Below, piece after piece: positions 8,901 through 14,814 of a DNA stretch of 20,851 nucleotides (positions are counted from its first letter, which is position 1; each line of letters begins with the position of its first letter). The stretch covers positions 1 to 20,851 of the forward strand of contig JAEXGR010000063.1 in the NCBI GenBank assembly GCA_023450745.1, given 5' to 3'. Below the pieces are notes generated by a model, which saw nothing but the letters and a program-made list of their open reading frames with translations, made no database searches and had not been told where the DNA came from. The position numbers and the translations under genes are program-made. The DNA is from Synergistota bacterium (GTDB taxonomy: Bacteria; Synergistota; Synergistia; Synergistales; Synergistaceae).

Positions 8901-9306
8901 CGAGCGTGAGGTCGACGTTCAGCGAGCTGTTGTGAAAATGGCCGAGCAGCACAGAATAAAGTCCCGCCTTGCGCAGCCCCACATGACGAGCCGAGCTCCC
9001 GCCCTCTTCGCGCGCGCTCTTGTAATAGCCCTCGACATAGGAGCGCAGCGTGCGCTCCTTAGCCTCCGCGCCGGCCGCTTTGTTGTACATTAATTTGGCG
9101 GGCGAAATTAAAAGCGTGGTGATGGCGTCGACGATCGTCGATTTGCCGGAGCCGATATCCCCGGTCAGCAGCGCGTTCTTGCCGTTAGGCGTGATGACGC
9201 GCACGCCGCCGTCGAAGGTGCCCCAATTGAGCAGTTCGAAACGGTGCAGGCGAAATCCGCCGAGGTTTTCATCTTCCGCAAAATTCAGATCCGTCTGCCC
9301 GCTCAT
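5920..9306 (-). CDS. jetC: Wadjet protein JetC, SMC/MukB-like ATPase
   Basis: An 1128-residue SMC-like ATPase. The Walker A motif GDIGSGKST is at 49-57, the ABC signature KSGGQKEKLA at about 1010-1019 and Walker B FVIIDEAFARG at 1045-1055. Between them are long charged, Glu/Lys/Arg/Leu/Ala-rich stretches typical of coiled-coil arms, interrupted by a hinge-like region around 450-600. In the family JetC is the motor that extrudes DNA loops and recognises small circular plasmids; it forms a complex with JetA (kleisin) and JetB (KITE). The start overlaps the jetB stop by four bases (ATGA), preceded by AAGGGG. All three ATPase motifs are intact. Length and gene order match type I Wadjet, and the neighbours rule out the MukBEF housekeeping condensin. 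Confidence 0.95.
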   Translation of the reverse strand: MSGQTDLNFAEDENLGGFRLHRFELLNWGTFDGGVRVITPNGKNALLTGDIGSGKSTIVDAITTLLISPAKLMYNKAAGAEAKERTLRSYVEGYYKSAREEGGSSARHVGLRKAGLYSVLLGHFHNSSLNVDLTLAQVFWLDPNRTQPERLYALAERPLSIREDFSNFGTEIKGLRKKLRESRVEVFENYPQYHGAFARAFGIRSEQALNLFNQTVSMKTIGDLTSFVRTHMLEKFDAASRIRDLIGHFDDLTGAHEAVLKAKRQVELLTPLKELDEKYRAGRKESREMEEAAAAVDCWLAGYKRRLLEARIRELSLEDAKIAEELRSLAKQKEERESQKAGLIAAISSEGGGRIQSLERELQLKEAERERRKKNAARYDQLAKKLSLAACETPGYFAENGEKLGELREKTEAERASLQNRLTECLGAKAKLEEEASALHDELSSLRARRSNIEARSVALRERMTEALSIDEEKLPFAGELIEVKKEEAKWEGAAERLLHNFALSLLVPDTYYKNVSEWVDKNNLGGRLVYFRVREKAAAPLPPLPARSLVEKLALKEDSPLFSWLRSEALSRFNYVCCETMEDFRREPKAVTVNGQIKSNEKRHEKDDRYKINDRSRYILGWNNKDKIKLLERREAALTKEASHRLSEINDLGAKLRALDEKNDGISKLEYFTSFAELDWRGTAREIEELNADLKILRAASQKLDALKKRLESADRSLKAIEDKKEAAIKNQAKNGIESASRAQQLAEELDLMTEELTARHRPAFPRLEALLAKEKGATARVTLENAAEIRRGLTGTLLEAKKRADAATEKMSNKLTGMMTSFKQEYILETQDFTTEMESLPEYLGLLERLNRDDLPRFEAKFRELLKGKTIQEIASFHGNLDKTGRDIEERIRTINKALTQIEYGPGRYIALEAEREKDIVIRQFQSDLRECTRDSIAGESEERTAEMRFSAIEKIIARFKGRPEFSADDRRWTEKVTDVRNWYSFAASERWKEDDKEFEHYSDSSGKSGGQKEKLAYTILAASLAYQFGLDVGDSKARTFRFVIIDEAFARGSDESARFALELFKTLNLQLLIVTPKQKIQVIEPYVSNVTFVSNRDGNSSSLTNMTIEEYLEEKKSRHELDDGK

Positions 9307-9938
9307 TCGCCCAGCCCCTTCTTTCCATAATTTTTATAGGCTTCCAACTTGCGGTCAAAATCCGCGAGCCATTTTGCGTCCACATAGGCCTTTAATATCC
9401 TCAGCACCTCATATTGCGAGGCGCTGCTTCTCAGAGAACGGACGAAACCCAGCTCCTTGACCTTGTTGATCGCGGTGTCTATTTTATCGGCGAGTTTGGT
9501 CTCGTTGGTGCTTTCCGGCAGGAAGGGGCGCATGATCTCCACGATTTCGCCGCGGCTGACGATGAGGCGCGTGCCCTCGCCGGCAGTGTCGAACTCCGCC
9601 ATTCGTTTTCGCAGCAGCGCCAGCAGCAGGCTGACGCCGAAAGAAAGCTGACGCTTAGCGACCAGCCTTGGCAGTGGATCGGCGTCGTCGTTCGCACTCT
9701 CCGTTTCAAGCGGATAGGCGACGTAGGCGTAGCCTTCGTTATCGTCCTTCACGAGCCTCAGCCCGAGCGGCGCGAAATGGTCTATCACCATCCCGGTGAA
9801 TTCGCCAAGGTCGCGCCACAGCGCTTCGTCGCGCTCTTTATATAAAACGCCTTTATAAAGAGTTATCAACAGGCGCGAAAAACGACGCCCCCTTTCGTTG
9901 TCGTCGGCGGCAAAAGCCGCGTTATTGGAAACGTTCAT
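9303..9938 (-). CDS. jetB: Wadjet protein JetB, KITE-like subunit (DUF4194)
   Basis: A 211-residue protein resembling the DUF4194 family: an N-terminal segment RFSRLLITLYKGVLYKERDE, a middle LSFGVSLLLALLRKR helix, and a C-terminal winged-helix-like part (TAINKVKELGFVRSL ... YEVLRILKAYVDAKWL). In Wadjet, JetB is the MukE/KITE-like subunit that bridges the JetA kleisin and the JetC ATPase. Its ATG overlaps the jetA stop by four bases and has GGAGG nine bases upstream; its own stop overlaps the jetC start by four bases. No odd features are visible. The assignment rests mainly on gene order and length, supported by family-like sequence. Confidence 0.9.
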   Translation of the reverse strand: MNVSNNAAFAADDNERGRRFSRLLITLYKGVLYKERDEALWRDLGEFTGMVIDHFAPLGLRLVKDDNEGYAYVAYPLETESANDDADPLPRLVAKRQLSFGVSLLLALLRKRMAEFDTAGEGTRLIVSRGEIVEIMRPFLPESTNETKLADKIDTAINKVKELGFVRSLRSSASQYEVLRILKAYVDAKWLADFDRKLEAYKNYGKKGLGE

Positions 9939-11404
9939 AAAATCATACCTCCGGCGGAATTTCTCGTAAAGATGACGCGCGGGAGCTCCGCCCGCTTTGC
10001 CGCGCCGTCATCGGAGTTCCAGATTATATACTCGCGCGCGCCGTCGTCAAAAAAGGCGTCCTGCGAATTCGCGGCGATACTCATATAGGCAACCAGTTCC
10101 GCCAACCCCTGCGTAATCGGGAATTTTGCCGTCACCTCACCGAGCGTGGCCTGCGACCGGCCGATCAGAGTTCCGCGGATATTTTCCAACAGCCGCTCGC
10201 TGTCGACATAGAATTGTTCGAAGAGAGAATCCGTCTCCGCGTCGTCCTCGGCGAGCGTGACGCCGCCGGAGTCGATTTTGATCTTCTCGGAGGGCACGAA
10301 GAGCGGGCGTTCCATGATGAGGTTTATCTCCACGCCCGGTTCGTCCAGCTCCATGAAATCGCCCTCCGGCGGCGACTCAAGGCTTAGCGCGCTGCGCGAA
10401 ATGCTTTGCAGCAGCTCAGTGATACGTCGGTTCTCCAGCCACACCCGGCCGTCGAGAAACTGGCGCAGCTGAGCGGAAAGCAGGCGCATCGTCGCCAGCG
10501 TGTGGTCGCTGGCGTCAAGCCAGCTGTCGGAGATGCGCGCCAGACGGCTGTCATAATTCGTTTCCAATACGGCCTTCATCTGAAAAATTTTATCCAGCAG
10601 TCCATGCAGCTCCTCCTGCCGGCTCGGCGAGAGCAAAAAGTCCGTGAAGGCGCGAAAACTTCGCCCCTGATCTGACTCCTCGATTGAATCGCTGCGGCCC
10701 AGCACGTCGTCGAGAATCTCACCCTTGCCGGCGGTTGAAAGCGCGATGCGCTTTCTCACGTCGCGATCCAGCGAACGGAAATTGTATTCCACCTCGCGAA
10801 AATCCGAGAGCAATTCGCGCGCCATCGAAGAAAATTGCTGAAAGCGATCCTTGACCGCAGTGTCGTCGAGCAAATTGAGCTTGCCGCTTTTGATTTTTTC
10901 TATCTCGGCGAGAATTTCGTCGCGGCGTTTTTCCAACGCCTTTATTTGCAGCTCCGGGTCCTCCTCGGAGCCCTCGGCGATCTGGCGCAGTAATTCAAAA
11001 ATAATCTTTAAGCGCGACTCCGTGCCGACGAAAGAGCTCTGCGCGAGAGACTTTACCCAAGAAACGGCTTTCTCCGACGATGGGGTGAGGTCAAAATAGG
11101 GCTCGTCGCCGCCCGCTGCGTAAAAACGGCGCAGCCATCCCTTCTCGGGCTCCGCCCAATCGTAGAGATAATCGGCGGCAGCGCGTGGAAAAGTGCCCTC
11201 TCCGTAGATTTCGCGCAGGGAGTAGAGCTCGTCTTCAAGTTTTTCAATGAGATCCGGTTCGGCTATCACGCGCTCGTTGGCCTCGATGAAGACTCTGTTC
11301 AAAAAAGAGAGGATCAGCGGCGCGGAATCAGCGCGAAGAAGACGCCAGGCAGGGTTCTGATGGCGAAGGGAGAAAAGATATTCATAATCGATGCTCAAAG
11401 CCAT
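9935..11404 (-). CDS. jetA: Wadjet protein JetA, kleisin-like subunit (DUF3375)
   Basis: A 489-residue protein of the DUF3375 family, recognised by its N-terminus (HQNPAWRLLRADSAPLIL, then FLNRVFIEANER and EDELYSLRE). The DUF3375 version of JetA defines type I Wadjet. The middle (residues about 150-215) is rich in Glu/Lys and probably helical. The family role is a MukF/kleisin-like linker of the JetC heads. It is the first gene of the operon, and all junctions downstream overlap by a few bases, so the four genes should be one transcript. The ATG follows a G-rich site (GGGGG, six bases away). A plausible promoter lies 44 bases upstream. The gene appears complete. Confidence 0.93.
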   Translation of the reverse strand: MALSIDYEYLFSLRHQNPAWRLLRADSAPLILSFLNRVFIEANERVIAEPDLIEKLEDELYSLREIYGEGTFPRAAADYLYDWAEPEKGWLRRFYAAGGDEPYFDLTPSSEKAVSWVKSLAQSSFVGTESRLKIIFELLRQIAEGSEEDPELQIKALEKRRDEILAEIEKIKSGKLNLLDDTAVKDRFQQFSSMARELLSDFREVEYNFRSLDRDVRKRIALSTAGKGEILDDVLGRSDSIEESDQGRSFRAFTDFLLSPSRQEELHGLLDKIFQMKAVLETNYDSRLARISDSWLDASDHTLATMRLLSAQLRQFLDGRVWLENRRITELLQSISRSALSLESPPEGDFMELDEPGVEINLIMERPLFVPSEKIKIDSGGVTLAEDDAETDSLFEQFYVDSERLLENIRGTLIGRSQATLGEVTAKFPITQGLAELVAYMSIAANSQDAFFDDGAREYIIWNSDDGAAKRAELPRVIFTRNSAGGMIL

Positions 11405-11447
11405 AAAAAGCCCCCAGAATTTAAAATCTGCTGACGCTATGATGAAT

Positions 11448-11476
11448 ATCTTACTGCAAAATATGGTTTATAGCAA
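11448..11476 (-). promoter_or_regulatory. Candidate promoter of the Wadjet operon
   Basis: On the minus strand TTGCTA (11471-11476) is followed after 17 bases by TAAGAT (11448-11453). The spacing is optimal and both boxes are near consensus; the gene starts about 44 bases downstream. It overlaps the 3' end of the decayed repressor gene. No inverted-repeat operator is evident. Confidence 0.5.
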
Positions 11477-11758
11477 TTTCGGGGAAATATGACCTTTTAT
11501 CTTTTCAAACGTCTCGCTGCCGATGATATGTTCTACACGGCAGACGCCGGTCTCAGCAGTCTTTTTCGAGACCCCCAGCGTGTCGGCTAGGAACCTGGTA
11601 ATTAGGCTGTGGCTTTCGTAAATCGTGTTGGCGCAGGCGCGGCTGACGCTCGGCTTGCTGTCGGAGAGCTCATGCGCGACATCAATTATAACTAAAGCCG
11701 GACACAGGGCCGTAGGGTTGACGGACAACGGAAAAATCAGCGATCTTAAGCACGGCAT
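11468..11758 (-). pseudogene. Decayed DtxR/MntR-family metal-dependent repressor
   Basis: The 96-residue reading frame carries pieces of a DtxR-type repressor. IDVAHELSDSKPSVSRA resembles the helix-turn-helix (commonly IDVA..LGVSKPSVSRA). It runs directly into IYESHSLITRFLADTLGV, KKTAETGVCRVEHIIG and SETFEKIKGHI, the dimerisation/metal-binding helices. The roughly 40 residues normally between these parts (recognition-helix end and wing) are absent, and the N-terminus upstream of the HTH is unrelated sequence. The internal deletion and missing start region point to a non-functional remnant. It lies between the Wadjet promoter and the long MITE-like copy. An expressed truncated protein is possible but unlikely to bind DNA normally. 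Confidence 0.6.
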
Positions 11759-11840
11759 CGCGGTGTTGTAGCTTCCCTTTTAGTTTTGCAACAATGGCAA
11801 ATGTAGATATGGAGCAGGAACATGGTAAGCGTCAAAGCTC

Positions 11841-12207
11841 CAGGGCAACAGCATTTACTTTTTGCGTGCCCTTAAAGCCTCCCTCCCTGAGGCGGGCAGA
11901 GAGCAAATCAGCGTTTTTCTGATTTGTGCGACTCGGCTGGTAGTTACACCAGAGGTGGGCCGGCGGCGGGCTTCCGCCGGGTCGGAGGGAGTGTGGCCCT
12001 TGCTCTAAACCAAGGTCAGAACTCCCTCAGTCTCGGCTTCGCCGATCCAGCTCCCTCGCGGAGGGAGCCTTAAGACCCCTGATTGCTGTGCTTTGCGCCC
12101 ACTTAAAGCCTCCATCGCGAAAGGGGGCCAAAGGGCAAAGGCAGCCCTCTTCCGCGGGTTTTGCTTGGCGTTTTGTGCCTTCCAAAAAAATAAATGCTGT
12201 CGCCTTG
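11841..12207 (-). mobile_element. MITE-like element, long copy (367 bp) with 9-10 bp target duplication
   Basis: It has the same ends as the copy at 4491-4685 but is inverted: the left begins CAGGGCAACAGCATTTAC, the right ends TAAATGCTGTCGCCTTG. It is flanked by GTCAAAGCTC at 11831-11840 and 12208-12217. The outer arms match the short copy closely. About 172 additional internal bases (roughly 11885-12055) form several small hairpins, for example AAATCAG/CTGATTT, CTGGT/ACCAG, TCGGC/GCCGA and CTCCCTC/GAGGGAG. No transposase gene is present. The different target duplications of the two copies show independent insertions. Together with the short ORF at 12293 and the repressor remnant, it accounts for the 11.4-12.4 kb gap between real genes. 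Confidence 0.85.
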
Positions 12208-12292
12208 GTCAAAGCTCCCGTGCCTGTTAACAGCAGGCGTAATCCTCTAAACTCCCTCATCAGGAACCATATACAGAGAGGGGAGTTTTACA

Positions 12293-12394
12293 ATGGTCGG
12301 CCGCGAAAGCAAAGAAATTTACCTCATCTGCGGCGCTGCGGAACGCTTTCATGGCCGGCAGAGGGCGGAAAGGTTAAGCGTATCGCCATTATGA
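12293..12394 (+). CDS. Short unrecognised ORF (33 codons)
   Basis: An ATG with GGGGAG seven bases upstream opens a 33-codon frame beginning MVGRESKEIYLICGAAERF. The KEIYLICG string is loosely reminiscent of the start of IS66-type TnpB proteins, but similarity stops there, so it may be a remnant or chance. It lies between the long MITE-like copy and the tRNA terminator. No function is proposed. Confidence 0.2.
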   Translation: MVGRESKEIYLICGAAERFHGRQRAERLSVSPL

Positions 12395-12443
12395 AAGATG
12401 AATTCTCCCGCCTTTAGTCATGTGCTAGTCAAAGCCGGAAAGC

Positions 12444-12476
12444 AAAAAAAAGACTTAGACGAAAGTCGTCTAAGTC
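12444..12476 (-). terminator. Intrinsic terminator of tRNA-Thr
   Basis: On the minus strand GACTTAGACGA pairs perfectly with TCGTCTAAGTC (11 bp, three-base loop) and is followed by eight T. It lies 11 bases past the 3' end of the tRNA. Confidence 0.95.
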
Positions 12477-12487
12477 ATTGCTATCAC

Positions 12488-12563
12488 TGGAGCCGGCGAG
12501 AGGATTCGAACCCCCGACCTGCTGATTACAAGTCAGCTGCTCTACCAGCTGAGCTACACCGGC
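12488..12563 (-). tRNA. tRNA-Thr (anticodon TGT)
   Basis: The 76-base minus-strand sequence starts GCCGGTGTAGCTCAGCTGG and ends GCCGGCTCCA, with encoded CCA. The acceptor stem GCCGGTG/CGCCGGC closes. The anticodon arm is GCTGA-CTTGTAA-TCAGC, giving anticodon TGT (threonine, ACA codons). The T arm contains GGTTCGAATCC. It lies alone with its own promoter and terminator. Confidence 0.97.
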
Positions 12564-12590
12564 TTAACTCTCCATTTCAGAGACGAAAGT

Positions 12591-12618
12591 ATTATACCCT
12601 ATATCGACGGGTTGTCAA
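12591..12618 (-). promoter_or_regulatory. Promoter of tRNA-Thr
   Basis: On the minus strand TTGACA (12613-12618) and TATAAT (12591-12596) are separated by 16 bases, and the tRNA starts about 28 bases downstream. Both boxes are perfect consensus. The promoter begins nine bases after the stop codon of the upstream acyl-CoA ligase. Confidence 0.9.
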
Positions 12619-12626
12619 ATGGCGCG

Positions 12627-14261
12627 TCAGCTGTTTGTCTGCTGTGCGACGAGGTTTTCTGCCCGGTACATCTGGCGCAGCTTCGGTTTTTCGATCTTGC
12701 CCGTCGGGTTGCGCGGTATCTCGGCGAAGATTATCCGGCGCGGACGTTTGTAGCGCGGCAGGTCGAGGCAGAACTTTTCTATCTCGTCTACGGTACAGGG
12801 GTAACCTTCCTTGAGTTCGATTATCGCCGCCGCGATCTCGCCGAGACGCTGGTCCGGCAGGCCGATCACCGCCGCGTCCTTTATCGAGGGATGTGCGCGG
12901 AGGAAGTCTTCTACCTGCACGGGATAGATATTTTCGCCGCCGCTGATGATGACGTCCTTTTTGCGGTCCACAAGGTAGATGAAGCCCTGTTCGTCCTGGC
13001 GCGCCATGTCTCCCGTGGAGAGCCATCCGTCGTGCAGCACTTCGGCGGTGGCCTTCGGGTCTTTGTAGTAGCAGGTCATTACGCCGGGCCCCTTCACGGC
13101 GAGCTCGCCGACGCTTCCGTCGGTAATCGGGCGGCCTTCGTCGTCGATGATCTTCACCTTCCAGCCGTAGCCGGGGACGCCGATCGCTCCCACTTTGTCG
13201 ATGTTGCCGACGCCGAGATGCACGCAGCCCGGCCCGATCGACTCCGAGAGGCCGTAGTTCGTGTCATATTTATGTTTCGGGAAGACTTTGCGCCATCTGC
13301 CGATGAGGCTCGGGGGCACGGGCTGCGCGCCGATGTGCATGAGCCGCCACTGCGAAAGGTCGTAGTCCGCCAGACGGATTTTCCCCGCGTCGATCGCGTC
13401 GAGGATATCCTGTACCCACGGGACGAGCAGCCAGACGATGGTGCATTTTTCGTCCGAGACGGTCTTTATGATCGATACGGGGTCCGTTCCCTTGAGCAGG
13501 ATTCCCTTGCCGCCGGAGATGAGGCTGCCGAACCAGTGCATCTTCGCCCCCGTGTGGTAGAGGGGCGGGATGCAGAGGAAGACGTCGTCGTGCTTCTGCC
13601 CGTGATGGCTCTGCTCCACCTTTGCCGCGTGCATGAGGCTCTCGTGATTATGCAGGATGGCCTTCGGGAAGCCCGTCGTTCCCGAGGAGAAGTATATCGC
13701 CGCGGCGTCGTCGTCGGAGAGCAGGATGCGCGGCGCGTAGCTCGAGAGGTTCGCCGTCAGGTGCAGATAATTTTCCGCGAAGCGCGGGCAGCTGTCGCCG
13801 ATGTAGAAGCGCAGTTTGACGTGCGGAATCCGGTCGCAGATATCCTCTACGCGGCCGATGAACTCCGGGCCGAAGAAGAGCGCGTCGACGTCGGCCAGAT
13901 CGAGGCAGTATTTTATCTCCTCCGCCGTGTAGCGGAAGTTGAGGGGGACGGCGAGCGCGCCGGTCTTGAGGATGCCGAAGTAGAGCGGCAGCCACTCGAG
14001 GCTGTTCATCATCAGGATGGCGACCTTGTCTCCCTTTTTGATGCCGCGCGAAAGGAGCAGGTTGGCGCAGCGGTTCGCCTTCTCGTCAAAGACGCTCCAG
14101 GTGATCTCCCGCCGGTAGCTCTCCGTGGGGCTGGATTCGATGAGTTCGTATTCTTTCCACGTGACGCGGCGCAGCTCTTTGACTTCGGGGTTGATCTCCA
14201 CGAGCGCCGTCTCGTGGCAGAATTCCCTGGCGTTTCTTTCAAGCAGTTCGGTAATCGGCAT
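12627..14261 (-). CDS. AMP-forming acyl/aryl-CoA ligase under a tyrosine T-box
   Basis: A 544-residue ANL-superfamily ligase with all core motifs: P-loop SSGTTGFPK at 192-200, YGLSES at 336-341, GWLSTGDMA at 412-420, hinge DRKKDVIISGGENIYP, and the catalytic lysine K522 in NPTGK. The reaction is carboxylate + ATP + CoA to acyl-CoA; the carboxylate cannot be read from sequence. The start is the ATG at 14261 (MPITELLERNAREF) with AAGGAGGAAG just upstream. A longer in-frame extension would run through the T-box terminator and is rejected. It is a single-gene unit, followed by tRNA-Thr with a separate promoter. The leader suggests induction on tyrosine starvation, so an aryl acid such as 4-hydroxyphenylacetate is one possible substrate (inference). 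It differs in sequence from the ligase domain at 102-2639 and is not a recent duplicate. Confidence 0.92.
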   Translation of the reverse strand: MPITELLERNAREFCHETALVEINPEVKELRRVTWKEYELIESSPTESYRREITWSVFDEKANRCANLLLSRGIKKGDKVAILMMNSLEWLPLYFGILKTGALAVPLNFRYTAEEIKYCLDLADVDALFFGPEFIGRVEDICDRIPHVKLRFYIGDSCPRFAENYLHLTANLSSYAPRILLSDDDAAAIYFSSGTTGFPKAILHNHESLMHAAKVEQSHHGQKHDDVFLCIPPLYHTGAKMHWFGSLISGGKGILLKGTDPVSIIKTVSDEKCTIVWLLVPWVQDILDAIDAGKIRLADYDLSQWRLMHIGAQPVPPSLIGRWRKVFPKHKYDTNYGLSESIGPGCVHLGVGNIDKVGAIGVPGYGWKVKIIDDEGRPITDGSVGELAVKGPGVMTCYYKDPKATAEVLHDGWLSTGDMARQDEQGFIYLVDRKKDVIISGGENIYPVQVEDFLRAHPSIKDAAVIGLPDQRLGEIAAAIIELKEGYPCTVDEIEKFCLDLPRYKRPRRIIFAEIPRNPTGKIEKPKLRQMYRAENLVAQQTNS

Positions 14262-14313
14262 TTCTGTTTCTTCCTCCTTAAACTTTGCGTGACTTTTTTC
14301 GGAGGGAGGAATT

Positions 14314-14351
14314 AAAAAAATCCCCGTCCTCCGGTTATCCAGAGGACGGGG
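14314..14351 (-). terminator. T-box intrinsic terminator
   Basis: CCCCGTCCTC (14342-14351, read on the minus strand) pairs with GAGGACGGGG (14322-14331) around a 10-base loop and is followed by TTTTTTT after one base. It lies 53 bases before the ligase start. Confidence 0.92.
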
Positions 14352-14645
14352 AATAATCACCCGTGGTACCACCTCAGTTTGACGTTTTCTCGCGAAAAAC
14401 GTCCTCGTCGGGTACTGGATAAATAAATTTACCGTATACCCTGTCCGCGGTTACGGGCGGACCCGTCGCAGCCTACTCGAAAATAGCGCCTTTTACTTTT
14501 ATGATACGCCGTCCCTTTTGGTGCGCTGCTCCTGGAATGTATTTCGATTCGCCCGTCTTCCGCCTCGCACCGTCCGGCGGCTCTCTGTAAGACTGTCGGC
14601 AGATCTACTTCTTTCCGATCGTCGCATTTGCCGTTATTGCATTAC
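14314..14645 (-). promoter_or_regulatory. T-box leader, probable tyrosine specifier (UAC)
   Basis: The minus strand carries the T-box GAGGTGGTACCACGGG (core 14361-14374). Stem I contains AGTAGAT, ACAGAGAG and a distal CCGCC/GGCGG stem. The specifier loop reads CGAAA-TAC-ATTCC with TAC at 14539-14541, very like the CGAAA-GGC-ATTC of the well-studied Bacillus glyQS leader, so UAC (tyrosine) is a good call. UGGU in the T-box expects discriminator A73, consistent with tRNA-Tyr. The downstream gene is an acyl-CoA ligase, an unusual T-box client. Uncharged tRNA-Tyr is expected to increase expression. Confidence 0.92.
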
Positions 14646-14649
14646 GGGA

Positions 14650-14679
14650 TATTTTTACGCAGAGTCGCCCTAATGTCAA
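14650..14679 (-). promoter_or_regulatory. Promoter of the tyrosine T-box unit
   Basis: On the minus strand a perfect TTGACA (14674-14679) is followed after 17 bases by AAAAAT (14651-14656); TAAAAA one base earlier is an alternative -10. It is divergent from the promoter of the beta-helix gene about 80 bp away. Confidence 0.65.
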
Positions 14680-14739
14680 GCCCCCTCTCGCCGTTGTCTT
14701 CGATAAAAGTTATGTTAAGTGATTTTTAATGAACAAATG

Positions 14740-14767
14740 TAGACAGACGGCGAATAGCAAATATAAT
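14740..14767 (+). promoter_or_regulatory. Promoter of the beta-helix protein gene
   Basis: TAGACA (14740-14745) and a perfect TATAAT (14762-14767) are separated by 16 bases. The gene starts 47 bases after the -10 box. Confidence 0.6.
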
Positions 14768-14814
14768 ACTATTGCAACAAACTTGCACGTAAAAATCGAA
14801 TAGGAGGAGTTTTT

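Noticed and set aside
4482..12217. Composite transposon formed by the two MITE-like copies carrying Wadjet
   Set aside because: Each copy has its own, different target duplication (AAATTCAGG versus GTCAAAGCTC). The outer flanks do not match each other, so the copies inserted independently.
12488..12563. tRNA-Thr as the attachment site of an integrated island carrying Wadjet
   Set aside because: No integrase gene and no second copy of the tRNA 3' end were seen anywhere in the window.
14262..14372. 37-residue N-terminal extension of the tyrosine-controlled ligase
   Set aside because: It would be translated through the T-box terminator, while a strong ribosome site precedes the ATG at 14261.
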